Assembly (NCBI GenBank): GCA_016296985.1
Contig: JAEDHM010000016.1
Span: 1 to 16,282, forward strand
Reading direction: 5' to 3'
DNA length: 16,282 nt
Source: Clostridia bacterium
GTDB taxonomy: Bacteria > Bacillota > Clostridia > Christensenellales > CAG-1252
Part shown: in pieces, positions 1-8,100 of the stretch
Layout: every line of letters starts with the position of its first letter
Numbering within the stretch: the stretch's first letter is position 1
Notes under the pieces: model-generated
Told to the model about the DNA's origin: nothing
Seen by the model: the letters and a program-made list of their open reading frames with translations, nothing else
The model's database searches: none
Made by a program: the position numbers and the translations under genes

Positions 1-17
1 GTCGTTTTTATTTTAAG

Positions 18-179
18 TTGTGTTGGGACGAGAACGGGTTGGCATCGGCAACATTCGATGTCAATGATGTGTTGACGACAAACGGTCCTGTGGAGCGTTT
101 GCAACCCCGGCATGATAACCGTTAGGTGGCGTAAGTCCCATACTGGGTACCAAACTAACGACACCTTACGTGTTTTTTT
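18..179 (+). ncRNA. Structured RNA candidate (raiA-like class suspected), upstream of the NUDIX gene
   Basis: This stretch is clearly richer in G and C than the spacer after it, has no sensible reading frame and ends in seven T. Seen helices: a perfect 9-bp hairpin (39-47 with 56-64, 8-nt loop); a stem-loop of 79-84 with 96-101, capped by 86-88/92-94; a long-range pairing of 21-29 with 135-143 allowing one bulge; 120-125 with 155-160; and 129-135 with 165-171. The last two are interleaved, so they form either an H-type pseudoknot (3-nt and 4-nt crossing loops) or mutually exclusive terminator and antiterminator states. The minus strand has no comparable T-tract, so a plus-strand transcript is preferred. 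Its 5' end and promoter may lie at or before the window edge. By recall of overall look only, the raiA RNA class is the first model to test; no known riboswitch consensus was recognised. Confidence that it is an RNA is good, but the class is tentative. Confidence 0.62.
129..179 (+). terminator. Terminator-like end of the 5' structured RNA
   Basis: Bases 129-135 (GCGTAAG) pair with 165-171 (CTTACGT) and are followed almost at once by seven T at 173-179. The 29-nt loop can hold a small hairpin, 137-140 with 144-147. This is less compact than a standard intrinsic terminator, so the helix may also be part of the RNA fold. Release here would leave the NUDIX gene at 225 dependent on read-through or on a start in 180-210, where no clear promoter was seen. 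Confidence 0.5.
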
Positions 180-224
180 ATTTTAATCAAAATATTTTGT
201 TATTTACACTTCAAGGAGAAATAT

Positions 225-671
225 ATGAGAGCACCTTATCAAATTCTTGCAATCCCTTATCGTAAAGTCGAAGATGATCTTTTGTTTTGTGTATTGCACC
301 GCGCTGATTGTGATCAATGGCAATTTGTCGCAGGTGGCGGTGAAGACGGCGAAACTGTCCTTCAATCCGCTCAAAGAGAAATTTTCGAAGAGGTAGGAAT
401 TAAAACTGATAAAATCTTTCAACTTACTTCAATGTGTTATATTCCAACAAATATTTTCCCAGATGAATACTTGAAGTATTGGTCTCCTGATACCTATATT
501 GTCCCTGAATATGCCTTTGCTTTTGAATGTAACGAGGATATTACCCTTTCTCACGAGCATTTTGAATATCAATGGCTTTCGTATCATGATGCATATAAAA
601 AACTATATTGGGACTCAAACCGTACCGCAATTTTTGAACTAAGATGCAGGTTAACGGGAAAGAGAAAATAA
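225..671 (+). CDS. NUDIX hydrolase, NudB-like (dihydroneopterin triphosphate pyrophosphatase type)
   Basis: A 148-residue single-domain NUDIX hydrolase. The NUDIX box runs from G37 to I59 with the full G-x5-E-x7-REIFEEVGI pattern, so the metal-binding glutamates are present. Beyond the box, the QWQFV-GGGEDGE start, the aromatic middle around residues 80-95 and the ending with SHEHFEYQWL and WDSNR (about 120-143) resemble E. coli NudB. NudB removes pyrophosphate from dihydroneopterin triphosphate in folate synthesis. That substrate is inferred; another nucleoside diphosphate-linked compound is possible. The start is set by AAGGAG at 213-218, 6 nt before ATG. The gene stands alone downstream of a structured RNA. 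Its stop codon overlaps the U-tract of the RNA that converges on it from the minus strand. No folate gene lies nearby to support the substrate. Confidence 0.85.
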   Translation: MRAPYQILAIPYRKVEDDLLFCVLHRADCDQWQFVAGGGEDGETVLQSAQREIFEEVGIKTDKIFQLTSMCYIPTNIFPDEYLKYWSPDTYIVPEYAFAFECNEDITLSHEHFEYQWLSYHDAYKKLYWDSNRTAIFELRCRLTGKRK

Positions 672-683
672 AAAAAACCCCGC
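670..683 (-). terminator. U8 end of the minus-strand small RNA
   Basis: On the minus strand, GCGGGG (683-678) is followed by eight U (677-670). The GC-rich strand is the 3' arm of the RNA's 9-bp closing helix, so termination would use that helix and not a compact local hairpin. The tract overlaps the stop codon of the converging NUDIX gene (669-671). Confidence 0.5.
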
Positions 684-856
684 CTGTGCCGTATTGTGGC
701 CGTACCAAACCCGCGATTGCAGGGTGGATAGCTATCCGTTGCGTCTGCCTTCCACCGATAAAAAAATGTGGCCTGACATCGGACAACGCGTTTCGCATTC
801 CAATTTGGTGTGTGGGGTCGTGACATAACCACTTCTCGAACACTGCAGGATTTACT
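670..856 (-). ncRNA. Rod-shaped small RNA candidate, 6S-RNA-like in size and shape
   Basis: Read on the minus strand, this is a roughly 187-nt transcript with its own promoter and a U8 end. Its 5' and 3' arms pair along a rod: 853-845 with 683-675 (9 bp, two G-U), 843-839 with 690-686 (5 bp), 832-827 with 701-696 (6 bp, two G-U), and 809-804 with 709-704 (6 bp). A one-sided bulge of about 17 nt (826-810) faces only 2 nt. Further in, 756-751 can pair with 728-723. A closing helix, an asymmetric central bubble and a long distal arm in about 185 nt is the architecture of 6S RNA, which inhibits RNA polymerase by mimicking an open promoter. No 6S sequence signature could be confirmed, so the class is inference. 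The short open frames across it match nothing and break at no sensible start. Confidence 0.6.
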
Positions 857-862
857 AATTAT

Positions 863-891
863 TTTATACCATAATCAAATATAAAATTCAA
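863..891 (-). promoter_or_regulatory. SigA-type promoter for the minus-strand small RNA
   Basis: On the minus strand, TTGAAT (891-886) and TATAAA (868-863) are separated by exactly 17 bp. The predicted start is an A or G at 856/855, three or four bases before the closing helix of the RNA candidate begins (853). The surroundings are very AT-rich, so chance matches are easy; the fit with the RNA's folded 5' end raises the odds. Confidence 0.55.
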
Positions 892-955
892 TACTTAAGC
901 AAAAGAAATAAATTATTAAATTTTCGTTTTGGGTATTGATTTTTTTATTATTTTG

Positions 956-1041
956 TGATATAGAACTTCCATTAATAAAATTTCTTCATTTTTCCATTTT
1001 GATTATGATTTACTGCTGAACTCGAATTGAAAGTTCTATCA
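956..1041. repeat. Imperfect inverted repeat in AT-rich spacer
   Basis: TAGAACTT (961-968) is matched by AAGTTCTA (1031-1038). The outer TGA/TCA bases extend the match across a 2-nt bulge. The 62-bp interior is AT-rich and carries no frame. It could form a weak stem in RNA, or be a degenerate element or chance. The rest of 892-1040 shows nothing else recognisable. Confidence 0.3.
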
Positions 1042-1070
1042 AAAAAATGGTATGTGAACATACCATTTTT
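1041..1070 (-). terminator. Bidirectional intrinsic terminator after the P-type ATPase
   Basis: A perfect 8-bp stem, ATGGTATG (1047-1054) with CATACCAT (1059-1066), closes a 4-nt loop. It is flanked by seven A upstream and five T downstream, so it can end transcription from both strands. Its main job is probably to close the ileS-to-ATPase operon, whose last stop codon is at 1087. No plus-strand gene ends here. Confidence 0.85.
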
Positions 1071-1086
1071 CTATATAATTAGTTTA

Positions 1087-3579
1087 CTATTTTTTATGAT
1101 TTTGAATTATTCTACGCTTCACCAAAGAGAAATAATTGTCAATTTTGTTATACGCTCCCTTTTTCTCAAGTTGCTTATCTACAATACGTAATAAAATGTT
1201 GGCAACTAAAGCGCAAATAACTGAAATGCTTATCCACAAGACGTTATTCCAACCAATAAATATTGTATCACTGCCCTGCAAAATCAACTCGAAGAAGTTA
1301 TCAAAGAAATATGATCCAACAGGTACTGCGATAACTAACAAAGCAAGTGATGCCCCAAATACTAGAAGCCTAAACTTGTTCATTGGTAAACAAATAATAA
1401 ACAAAGCAACATACCCTGCAAAAACTAAGGCGTAGGTCCCAGCAGTTGCTTCTAAAGATATCAAAGCTCTCCACCCTCCTGTGATTGTTGAATCAGCTAT
1501 GACCGCCCCAGATGGAAAACCAACAAATGCGAAAACCACAAGGACTGCAACTACCAAAGATAGTCCAGAGCATATACTCGTCCGCAAAACGTTTGTTATA
1601 AACTTGCCAGTTGCTTTTTTATTGTTTGGTTGTAGAGCAATGCAAAAGCTTGGCATACCTAAAACGAAAAACTCAATGATTACAAACTGAGAAGCCGAGA
1701 AGGGATATACACGGCCCATACAACAATACAATAAAGTCAAAATCATAACAAACAGATTTTTCATTATGTAAAGTGACGCGGACCTTTCAACGTTACAAAT
1801 TGCACGGCGACCTTCAGCAACAACGTCAGGCAATGAGGAGAAAGAACTGTCCATCAAAACGATACGAGAAATATTCCTAGCTACCTCATTAGCCGAAGCA
1901 AAGGAAATAGAACAGTCAGAATCCTTAAGAGCTTGAACGTCGTTTATGCCATCACCGACCATACCCACTACGTGCCCTTTCTCTTGCAAGATATGTACGA
2001 TATCAGCCTTTTGCTCGGGGCTTACGCGACCAAATACCGCAGTATCTTCACAACACTTTTCAAGTTCTTCAAAAGTTAAGTCGGTGCAGTTCAAATAATT
2101 TTCTGCGCCTTTAACTCCTGCCTTTTTTGCAATTTCACTTACGGTGCCGGGATGGTCTCCTGAAATAATCTTTACGTCAACCTCGTTTTCAGCAAACCAA
2201 TCCAAAATTTCTTTTGCATCATTTCTCAATGTGTCCTCAAGACTGATTACAGCAATAGGATATGAATTGTCAACGCTTACTTTTTCAATACTCTCGCGAC
2301 TATGGGATAAAACAAGTATTCTATATCCTTTATCAATACCTTCTTGTAAATTGAGTGTAGACAAAAGGTCTGAGGATAAGACGAAATCCGGAGCGCCTAA
2401 ACAGAAAGTTCCCATATCACCTAAGGAAACTGCGCTAAATTTTCTTTTTGAAGAAAAAGGTAAAACGTCGGTAGCAACGTAACATTCTTCTACGCCGAAA
2501 TGGTTTATCAATGCGTTTGCGGTAACGTTACTGTCCTTCGTAGCATACAAAAGAGCTGACAATATTTTTTTGTAATCAAAACTATCGTCAATGATTTTTT
2601 CTTCAACTACTTGCAATTCACCGGTGGTTATGGTACCCGTTTTATCAAGTAACAAGGTGTCCGTCATTGCTAACATTTCAATGCTGTACAAGTCTTGAGC
2701 CAATGCATTTTTCTTTGAGAGTTTTAAAACACCTGCCGCAAGAGAAAAACTTGTAAGGAAAAACATACCTACGGGCATCATTCCAAGCATAGAAGCAGAA
2801 GTATATTTTACTGCCGCTTGCCAAGCACCACCCGATGCGTTAAGGTTGATGATAATAGAGGGAATTGCCAAAGCGACCATGATGACTGCAATAACCTTGA
2901 TAATTTTGTCAAGAGCCTTAAAAATATTGCTTTTGGGTTTGTTGACGTTTTTTGCCAGCTTTGCAATCTTTCTAATATAGCAATCCTTTCCAACGCGCTC
3001 GGCCTTCACCCAAACTTCGCCCACCAAAACGTGACTTCCTGCAAGAAGCATTTCACCAACTGATTTTTTTACAGGAGCGGTTTCGCCGGTCAGAATAGAT
3101 TCGTTTACTTCAACGTAACCATCGAGAAGTATGCAATCAAGAGGTATTTGCATACCTGCTTTCAAGAGAAAAATATCATCAAGGACAAGATCCTTTGTAC
3201 TTATTTCCGTCAAGACTCCCTCTCGTAATACTTGACAAGTACTTTCTAACACCAAAGACAATTTCTCAACTGTTCTTTTTGCTTTAACCTCTTGATAAAT
3301 CCCTATAACCATATTAATAAAAATCAAGCAAGAAGAAAAAGTATCATTGATTTGCCCAGCGCAAATAAGGGCTACAATGATTATAATAGTCGCAACGTTA
3401 ACAAAGGTGAAAACGTTTTCGCAGATTATCCTTGCATAAGATTTACTGCGAGTAACTTCCTTTTCGTTGGTCAATTTGTCCTCGATTCTACTCTCAACTT
3501 GTAAAGAAGAAAGCCCACTTTGCAAAGTGGGACTGAATCTTGAAATCTCTTTAAGTTTTCGTCTTTCAGTATTTTCCAT
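1087..3579 (-). CDS. P-type cation-transporting ATPase, CtpE-like (HAD-IC)
   Basis: An 830-residue membrane pump counted from ATG at 3579. A longer frame upstream would run into the preceding gene, and an AGGA precedes this ATG. Order of parts: N-terminal cytosolic stretch; membrane helices near 55-75 and 80-97; actuator domain with TGE at 164-166; helices near 228-245 and 262-283; phosphorylation motif DKTGT with D312; nucleotide-binding part (FSSKRK near 375-380, LGAP near 394-397); ISGD at 472-475; VGDGIND hinge at 541-547; then about six C-terminal helices. In M4 the usual PEGL ion-site signature is replaced by MPVGM (268-272), as expected for the CtpE/YfgQ-like group and not for classical P2A calcium pumps. 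CtpE has been linked to calcium uptake in mycobacteria; here the ion is unproven. It is the last gene of the ileS operon, 8 nt after the pseudouridine synthase, and is followed by a strong terminator. Confidence 0.9.
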   Translation of the reverse strand: MENTERRKLKEISRFSPTLQSGLSSLQVESRIEDKLTNEKEVTRSKSYARIICENVFTFVNVATIIIIVALICAGQINDTFSSCLIFINMVIGIYQEVKAKRTVEKLSLVLESTCQVLREGVLTEISTKDLVLDDIFLLKAGMQIPLDCILLDGYVEVNESILTGETAPVKKSVGEMLLAGSHVLVGEVWVKAERVGKDCYIRKIAKLAKNVNKPKSNIFKALDKIIKVIAVIMVALAIPSIIINLNASGGAWQAAVKYTSASMLGMMPVGMFFLTSFSLAAGVLKLSKKNALAQDLYSIEMLAMTDTLLLDKTGTITTGELQVVEEKIIDDSFDYKKILSALLYATKDSNVTANALINHFGVEECYVATDVLPFSSKRKFSAVSLGDMGTFCLGAPDFVLSSDLLSTLNLQEGIDKGYRILVLSHSRESIEKVSVDNSYPIAVISLEDTLRNDAKEILDWFAENEVDVKIISGDHPGTVSEIAKKAGVKGAENYLNCTDLTFEELEKCCEDTAVFGRVSPEQKADIVHILQEKGHVVGMVGDGINDVQALKDSDCSISFASANEVARNISRIVLMDSSFSSLPDVVAEGRRAICNVERSASLYIMKNLFVMILTLLYCCMGRVYPFSASQFVIIEFFVLGMPSFCIALQPNNKKATGKFITNVLRTSICSGLSLVVAVLVVFAFVGFPSGAVIADSTITGGWRALISLEATAGTYALVFAGYVALFIICLPMNKFRLLVFGASLALLVIAVPVGSYFFDNFFELILQGSDTIFIGWNNVLWISISVICALVANILLRIVDKQLEKKGAYNKIDNYFSLVKRRIIQNHKK

Positions 3580-3587
3580 GTAATATC

Positions 3588-4304
3588 CTAGTTTCGTATA
3601 GCGACAGACAAATGTCTTTCTATATCGAAAGTGTTCCAAGGATAATCCTCAACGGGAGGATAAACCCTGAAAACAAGAATTTCTCCTGTGGTAGGATGAG
3701 GGAAGCGCAATTCGGATGCCCACAAAGCCAATTTGCATCCCTTGTTACTTCTTTCTCCACCATACTTTACGTCACCGATTAAAGGATAGCCTGCAAATTC
3801 AAATTGAACGCGAATTTGGTGACTTCTTCCGGTGTAAAGATTTACGTTGACAAGACTGTTGTTATTATTTACCTCTAAAACCTTGTAATCAAGTACTGCG
3901 TGCTTTGCACCACTTGTGGCAGCAGGCACAACCTTAACAACGTTAAGTTTAGGATACTTCATCAAATAGTTATCTAATCTACCTTGCTTTTGCTTAATTT
4001 CGCCAAGAACGACTGCAAGGTATTTTTTTTCAAAGGATCCGTTTTGAATACTTTCAGTAAGTCTTGCCGCTGCTTTTGAGGTTTTTGCAAAAACCATAAC
4101 TCCACCGGTAGGTCTATCAAGACGGTGAACCAAACCTAAAAAAGCATTGCCGGGCTTGTTTTTGCTTTCTACCAAATATTCCTTGAGTAAAGTAAGCATA
4201 TCCTTATCGCCCGAACTATCTTCTTGCGAGGGAATATTTTGAGGTTTGACGACAACGAGTAAATGATTGTCTTCGTAAATAATATTGATGTCTTTGTAAG
4301 TCAT
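3588..4304 (-). CDS. RluA-family RNA pseudouridine synthase
   Basis: A 238-residue enzyme that isomerises uridine to pseudouridine in rRNA or tRNA. The catalytic signature HRLDRPTGG lies at 60-68 with D63 as the catalytic aspartate. The conserved GRSHQIRVQF and the GYPLIGDVKYGG stretch follow in the C-terminal half. There is no N-terminal S4 RNA-binding domain, so it belongs to the short single-domain members. The exact site (23S rRNA, tRNA) cannot be read from the sequence. The start at 4304 gives the usual MTYKDINIIYEDNHLLVVVKP opening. A longer frame to 4397 would run 92 nt into the methyltransferase gene and adds nothing conserved. Only 1 nt separates it from the upstream stop and no strong ribosome site is visible, which suggests translational coupling. 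Confidence 0.92.
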   Translation of the reverse strand: MTYKDINIIYEDNHLLVVVKPQNIPSQEDSSGDKDMLTLLKEYLVESKNKPGNAFLGLVHRLDRPTGGVMVFAKTSKAAARLTESIQNGSFEKKYLAVVLGEIKQKQGRLDNYLMKYPKLNVVKVVPAATSGAKHAVLDYKVLEVNNNNSLVNVNLYTGRSHQIRVQFEFAGYPLIGDVKYGGERSNKGCKLALWASELRFPHPTTGEILVFRVYPPVEDYPWNTFDIERHLSVAIRN

Positions 4305-4305
4305 A

Positions 4306-5172
4306 TTAGTTCTTAAAAATTGCCAATCCGCTGCAACCACAAGGGAGAGGGATGCCTTCTTGTGTAGGTAAACCGACTTCATAAGCATCGGTTTCATGTT
4401 TATTCTCTTTAAAATTTAAGTCGATTAGATTTGCTATAACACCGGGTTGAAGTCCCGTTGTGTACGAGTTTATAAGATAAAACAAGGGATCATCGGATAA
4501 CACGCCTTTTGTGAGAGCAATCAAATCGTCAAGATTAGATTCAATTTTCCACAATTCCCCTGAAGGTCCTCTTCCAAAACTTGGAGGATCCATGATTATT
4601 GCATCATACTTTCTACCACGATTAATTTCACGCTTTACAAACTTAACGCAATCATCAATGATGTATCTTACGGGCCTATCTTCCATAGAAGAACTTTTCA
4701 TATTTTCCTTAGCGCGTTGCACCATCGAGGTAGCGGCGTCAACGTGACAAACCGAAGCGCCCGCAGATGCGCAAGCCATTGTTGCGCCACCGGTATAAGC
4801 GAAAAGGTTTAAAACGTTGATAGGTCTTTTTGCGTTTTTAATAAGCCCTATCATCATATCCCAGTTTACAGCTTGTTCGGGGAAAAGTCCGGTATGCTTA
4901 AATCCCTTCATCAATTTAAGATTGAAAGTAAGGTTTTTACGAGAAACACGGAAGGTTTCAGGTACGTTCTTGATCAATTCCCATTTTTCTCCCAATTTGC
5001 CCTCGGGTAAATAGCGAGCGGAAAGCGCGGGATAAGAAGAAAAATCAAATTTTGCCTTCCAAATAACTTGAGGATCGGGTCTGAGCAAACAAACGTTGCC
5101 CCACTTCTCGAGTTTTTCTCCGTTTCCCGTTGCGATTATTTTATAATCTTTCCAGTCAGTTGCAATTTTCAT
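4306..5172 (-). CDS. Class I SAM-dependent methyltransferase, RlmI/RlmK-like
   Basis: A 288-residue protein with a Rossmann-fold methyltransferase domain. Motif I is VLNLFAYTGGAT (120-131). The acidic end of strand 2 is near D145. The catalytic motif is DPPSFGRGP (195-203). These match the 23S rRNA methyltransferase group related to RlmI and RlmK, which modify the large ribosomal subunit. The N-terminal PUA domain of E. coli RlmI is not evident, and the DPPSFG motif alone does not tell a C5-cytosine from an N-guanine product. The start codon at 5172 lies 1 nt after the ileS stop, with an AAGGT inside the end of ileS. Its place between ileS and a pseudouridine synthase fits a translation or RNA-modification role. 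Confidence 0.88.
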   Translation of the reverse strand: MKIATDWKDYKIIATGNGEKLEKWGNVCLLRPDPQVIWKAKFDFSSYPALSARYLPEGKLGEKWELIKNVPETFRVSRKNLTFNLKLMKGFKHTGLFPEQAVNWDMMIGLIKNAKRPINVLNLFAYTGGATMACASAGASVCHVDAATSMVQRAKENMKSSSMEDRPVRYIIDDCVKFVKREINRGRKYDAIIMDPPSFGRGPSGELWKIESNLDDLIALTKGVLSDDPLFYLINSYTTGLQPGVIANLIDLNFKENKHETDAYEVGLPTQEGIPLPCGCSGLAIFKN

Positions 5173-5173
5173 G

Positions 5174-8100
5174 TTATACCTTCGAGATTGTAACGACGAC
5201 TTTTTCGCCGTTGATATCTAACTCTTTTACTATGCCATTGAAGTTTTCAGAGAGGAATTCGTCGCACAAAACGTCATCTTTAACTTCGTCAATGGTAACA
5301 AGATCTAAAATTTCTTGCTTTCCTTCTACGTGCAACTTAATATGGTCAACTACTTCGTAACCCGACTCTTTTCTAAGTGCTTGAATCTTGCTTACAAATT
5401 CGCGAACGATACCTTCGTTGATAAGTTCTTGACTAAGCTCGCAATCCAAAACAACGGTCATATTTCCATCGCTTTCTGCAACGAAACCTTCTTGACTCTT
5501 GGTGTTTATCAAAAGATCTGTTTCAGCAAGTTCGACCTTCACGCCTTTCAATTCAACGGTATAAATTCCGCCGTTTTTGACTGCGTTTACTATTGCTTTT
5601 GCATCAGCAGTTGACAAGAAGTTTCTAATGTCGTTCAATACACGTCCATAACGAGGTCCCAAAGTTTTGAGTTGAGGTTTGATTTCATAAGAGATGAAGG
5701 AATCATCCTTTTCAATCAACTTGAATTCCTTGACGTTAAGTTCTTCTGCTGCTATATCGGTAATGCCTTTCAATGAAGGGGAAACAGTGCTTTTTACCAA
5801 AACTGCGGACAAAGGTTGACGGTTTTTGATATTTGCCTTACTTCTACAAGCGCGCCCCAAGAAAACAACCTTCATAACGTAGTCCATTTCCTCTTCAAGT
5901 TTTGTATCGATGTACTTGCTTTCTACTTCAGGGAAAGAGGTAAGGTGCACGCTGATAGGAGCTTCTTTATCAAAGTTGCAAACCAAATTACGATAGATGT
6001 TTTCTGCCATAAAGGGAGTATAAGGAGCAAGAAGCTTTGCCAAGGTAACCAAAACGGTATGCAAGGTTGTATAAGCGGCTTCTTTATCCTTAGTCATTGC
6101 GCTACCCCAATATCTTTCACGACAACGACGTACGTACCAGTTAGAAACTTTGTCAACGTATTCTTGAATAGCGCGACTGCTTTCTGTAATCTTGTACTCA
6201 GCCAAACATTGATCAACGTAACCAACAAGGGTGTTCAATCCGGACAATACCCACTTATCCATCAAAGAAAGTTCGCACTTGTCAAGACTGTGTTCGGTAG
6301 GATTATACTTGTCAATTTCGGCGTATAAGACGAAGAAAGCGTAAGTGTTCCACATAGTGCCCATAAATTTACGTTGAGCTTCGCTTACGTTGTCGGCGCT
6401 AAATCTGCTAGGCAACCAAGGTGCGCTTGCGGTATAGAAGTACCAACGAACAGCGTCTGCGCCTTGCTTATCCAAAACTGACCAAGGATCAACGACGTTA
6501 CCCTTGTGTTTGCTCATTTTGATACCGTCCTTGTCGCAAACGTGTCCTAAAACGATACAGTTTTTGAAGGGTGAACGGTTGAATAACAAAGTTGACAAAG
6601 CAGTCAAGGTATAGAACCAACCACGGGTTTGGTCAACGGCCTCGCTGATGAAATCAGCAGGAAAATCATTTTCGAAAATTTCTTTATTTTCAAAGGGATA
6701 ATGCCATTGAGCAAAAGGCATCGAACCTGAGTCAAACCAACAGTCCATAACCTCTTTTTCTCTAATCATTGTTCCACCGCATTCGCATGGGAATGTAACC
6801 TGATCGATATAAGGACGATGCAATTCAGGAGCTTTTTCCAACCCACTCAACTTACAAAGTTCTTCACGGCTTCCGATAACGTGGATTTTTCCACATTTTT
6901 CGCAACGCCATACGGGCAAAGGAGTTCCCCAATATCTTTCACGTGAAATACCCCAGTCAATAACGTTTTCCAAGAAATTGCCCATCCTACCAGAACCGAT
7001 AGTTCCAGGCATCCAATTTACAGAAGCGTTATTTGCAACGAGACGATCGCGAACAGCGGTCATTTTTACAAACCAGCTACTTCTTGCATAGTAAAGCAAA
7101 GGAGTATCACAACGCCAACAGAAAGGATAACTGTGATTGTACATCATTTCTTTGAAAAGCAAACCTCTTGCTTTCAAATCAGCAATGATAGGTTTATCTG
7201 CATCTTTTGCAAACATGCCCTTCAAATCGCCGGCTTCATCAACGAAACGACCTCTTTCATTAACCATTTGAACAAAGGGAAGACCATACTTTTTACCGAC
7301 GTTTGCGTCGTCTTCACCAAAAGCGGGAGCAATATGAACGATACCCGAACCGTCAGTCAAAGTAACGTAACCGTCGTTTGTAACAAAGAATGCCTTGTCG
7401 TTTCCATTATAGAAACTAAACAAAGGCAAATAAGGAGTAAATTCGTAATCTTTACCCTTTTTAATATCAACTACGGTGTAAGAACCTTCTTCAAACAAAG
7501 AAGGAACCAAAGCTTCTGCCAAAATCAAATACTCGTCCCCTACTGAAATTTTAACGTAGTTTTCATCGGGGTTCATACAAAGAGCTACGTTTGAAGGTAA
7601 CGTCCAAGGAGTTGTAGTCCAAGCAAGGAAGTAAGTGTTTTCTTGCTCTTGAAGTCTAAACTTAACGAAAATGGATTTTTCTTCAACGTCTTTATAGCCT
7701 TGCGCTACTTCATGGCTTGAGAGAGCAGTTCCGCAACGGGGGCAATAAGGCACGATCTTGTGTCCTTTATAAAGCAAACCTTGTTTATCAATTTCCTTTA
7801 CAGCCCACCAAATGGATTCAATATAGTTATCGTCATAGGTAATATACGGATTTTCCATGTCGGCCCAATAGCCAACGCGATCACTCATTTTTTCCCATTC
7901 ACTTTTATATTTCCAAACACTTTCTTTACATTTTGCGACAAAAGGTTCGATACCGTATTTTTCGATATCTTGTTTTCCATCCATACCCAAAAGTTTTTCA
8001 ACCTCAAGTTCAACGGGCAAACCGTGAGTATCCCAACCTGCCTTACGCAACACGTGATAACCCTTCATGGTGCGGTAGCGTGGAATTATGTCCTTCATAA

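Noticed and set aside
541..843. Minus-strand open frames across the small RNA region
   Set aside because: They cross a folded RNA and the end of the NUDIX gene, have no ribosome site and give proteins without recognisable composition.
4305..4397. Longer start for the pseudouridine synthase at 4397
   Set aside because: It would overlap the methyltransferase by 92 nt and add residues not seen in the family; ATG at 4304 gives the normal start.
5816..6328. 170-codon plus-strand frame inside ileS, and similar frames opposite other genes
   Set aside because: Antisense shadows of well-conserved coding sequence, without ribosome sites or family likeness.
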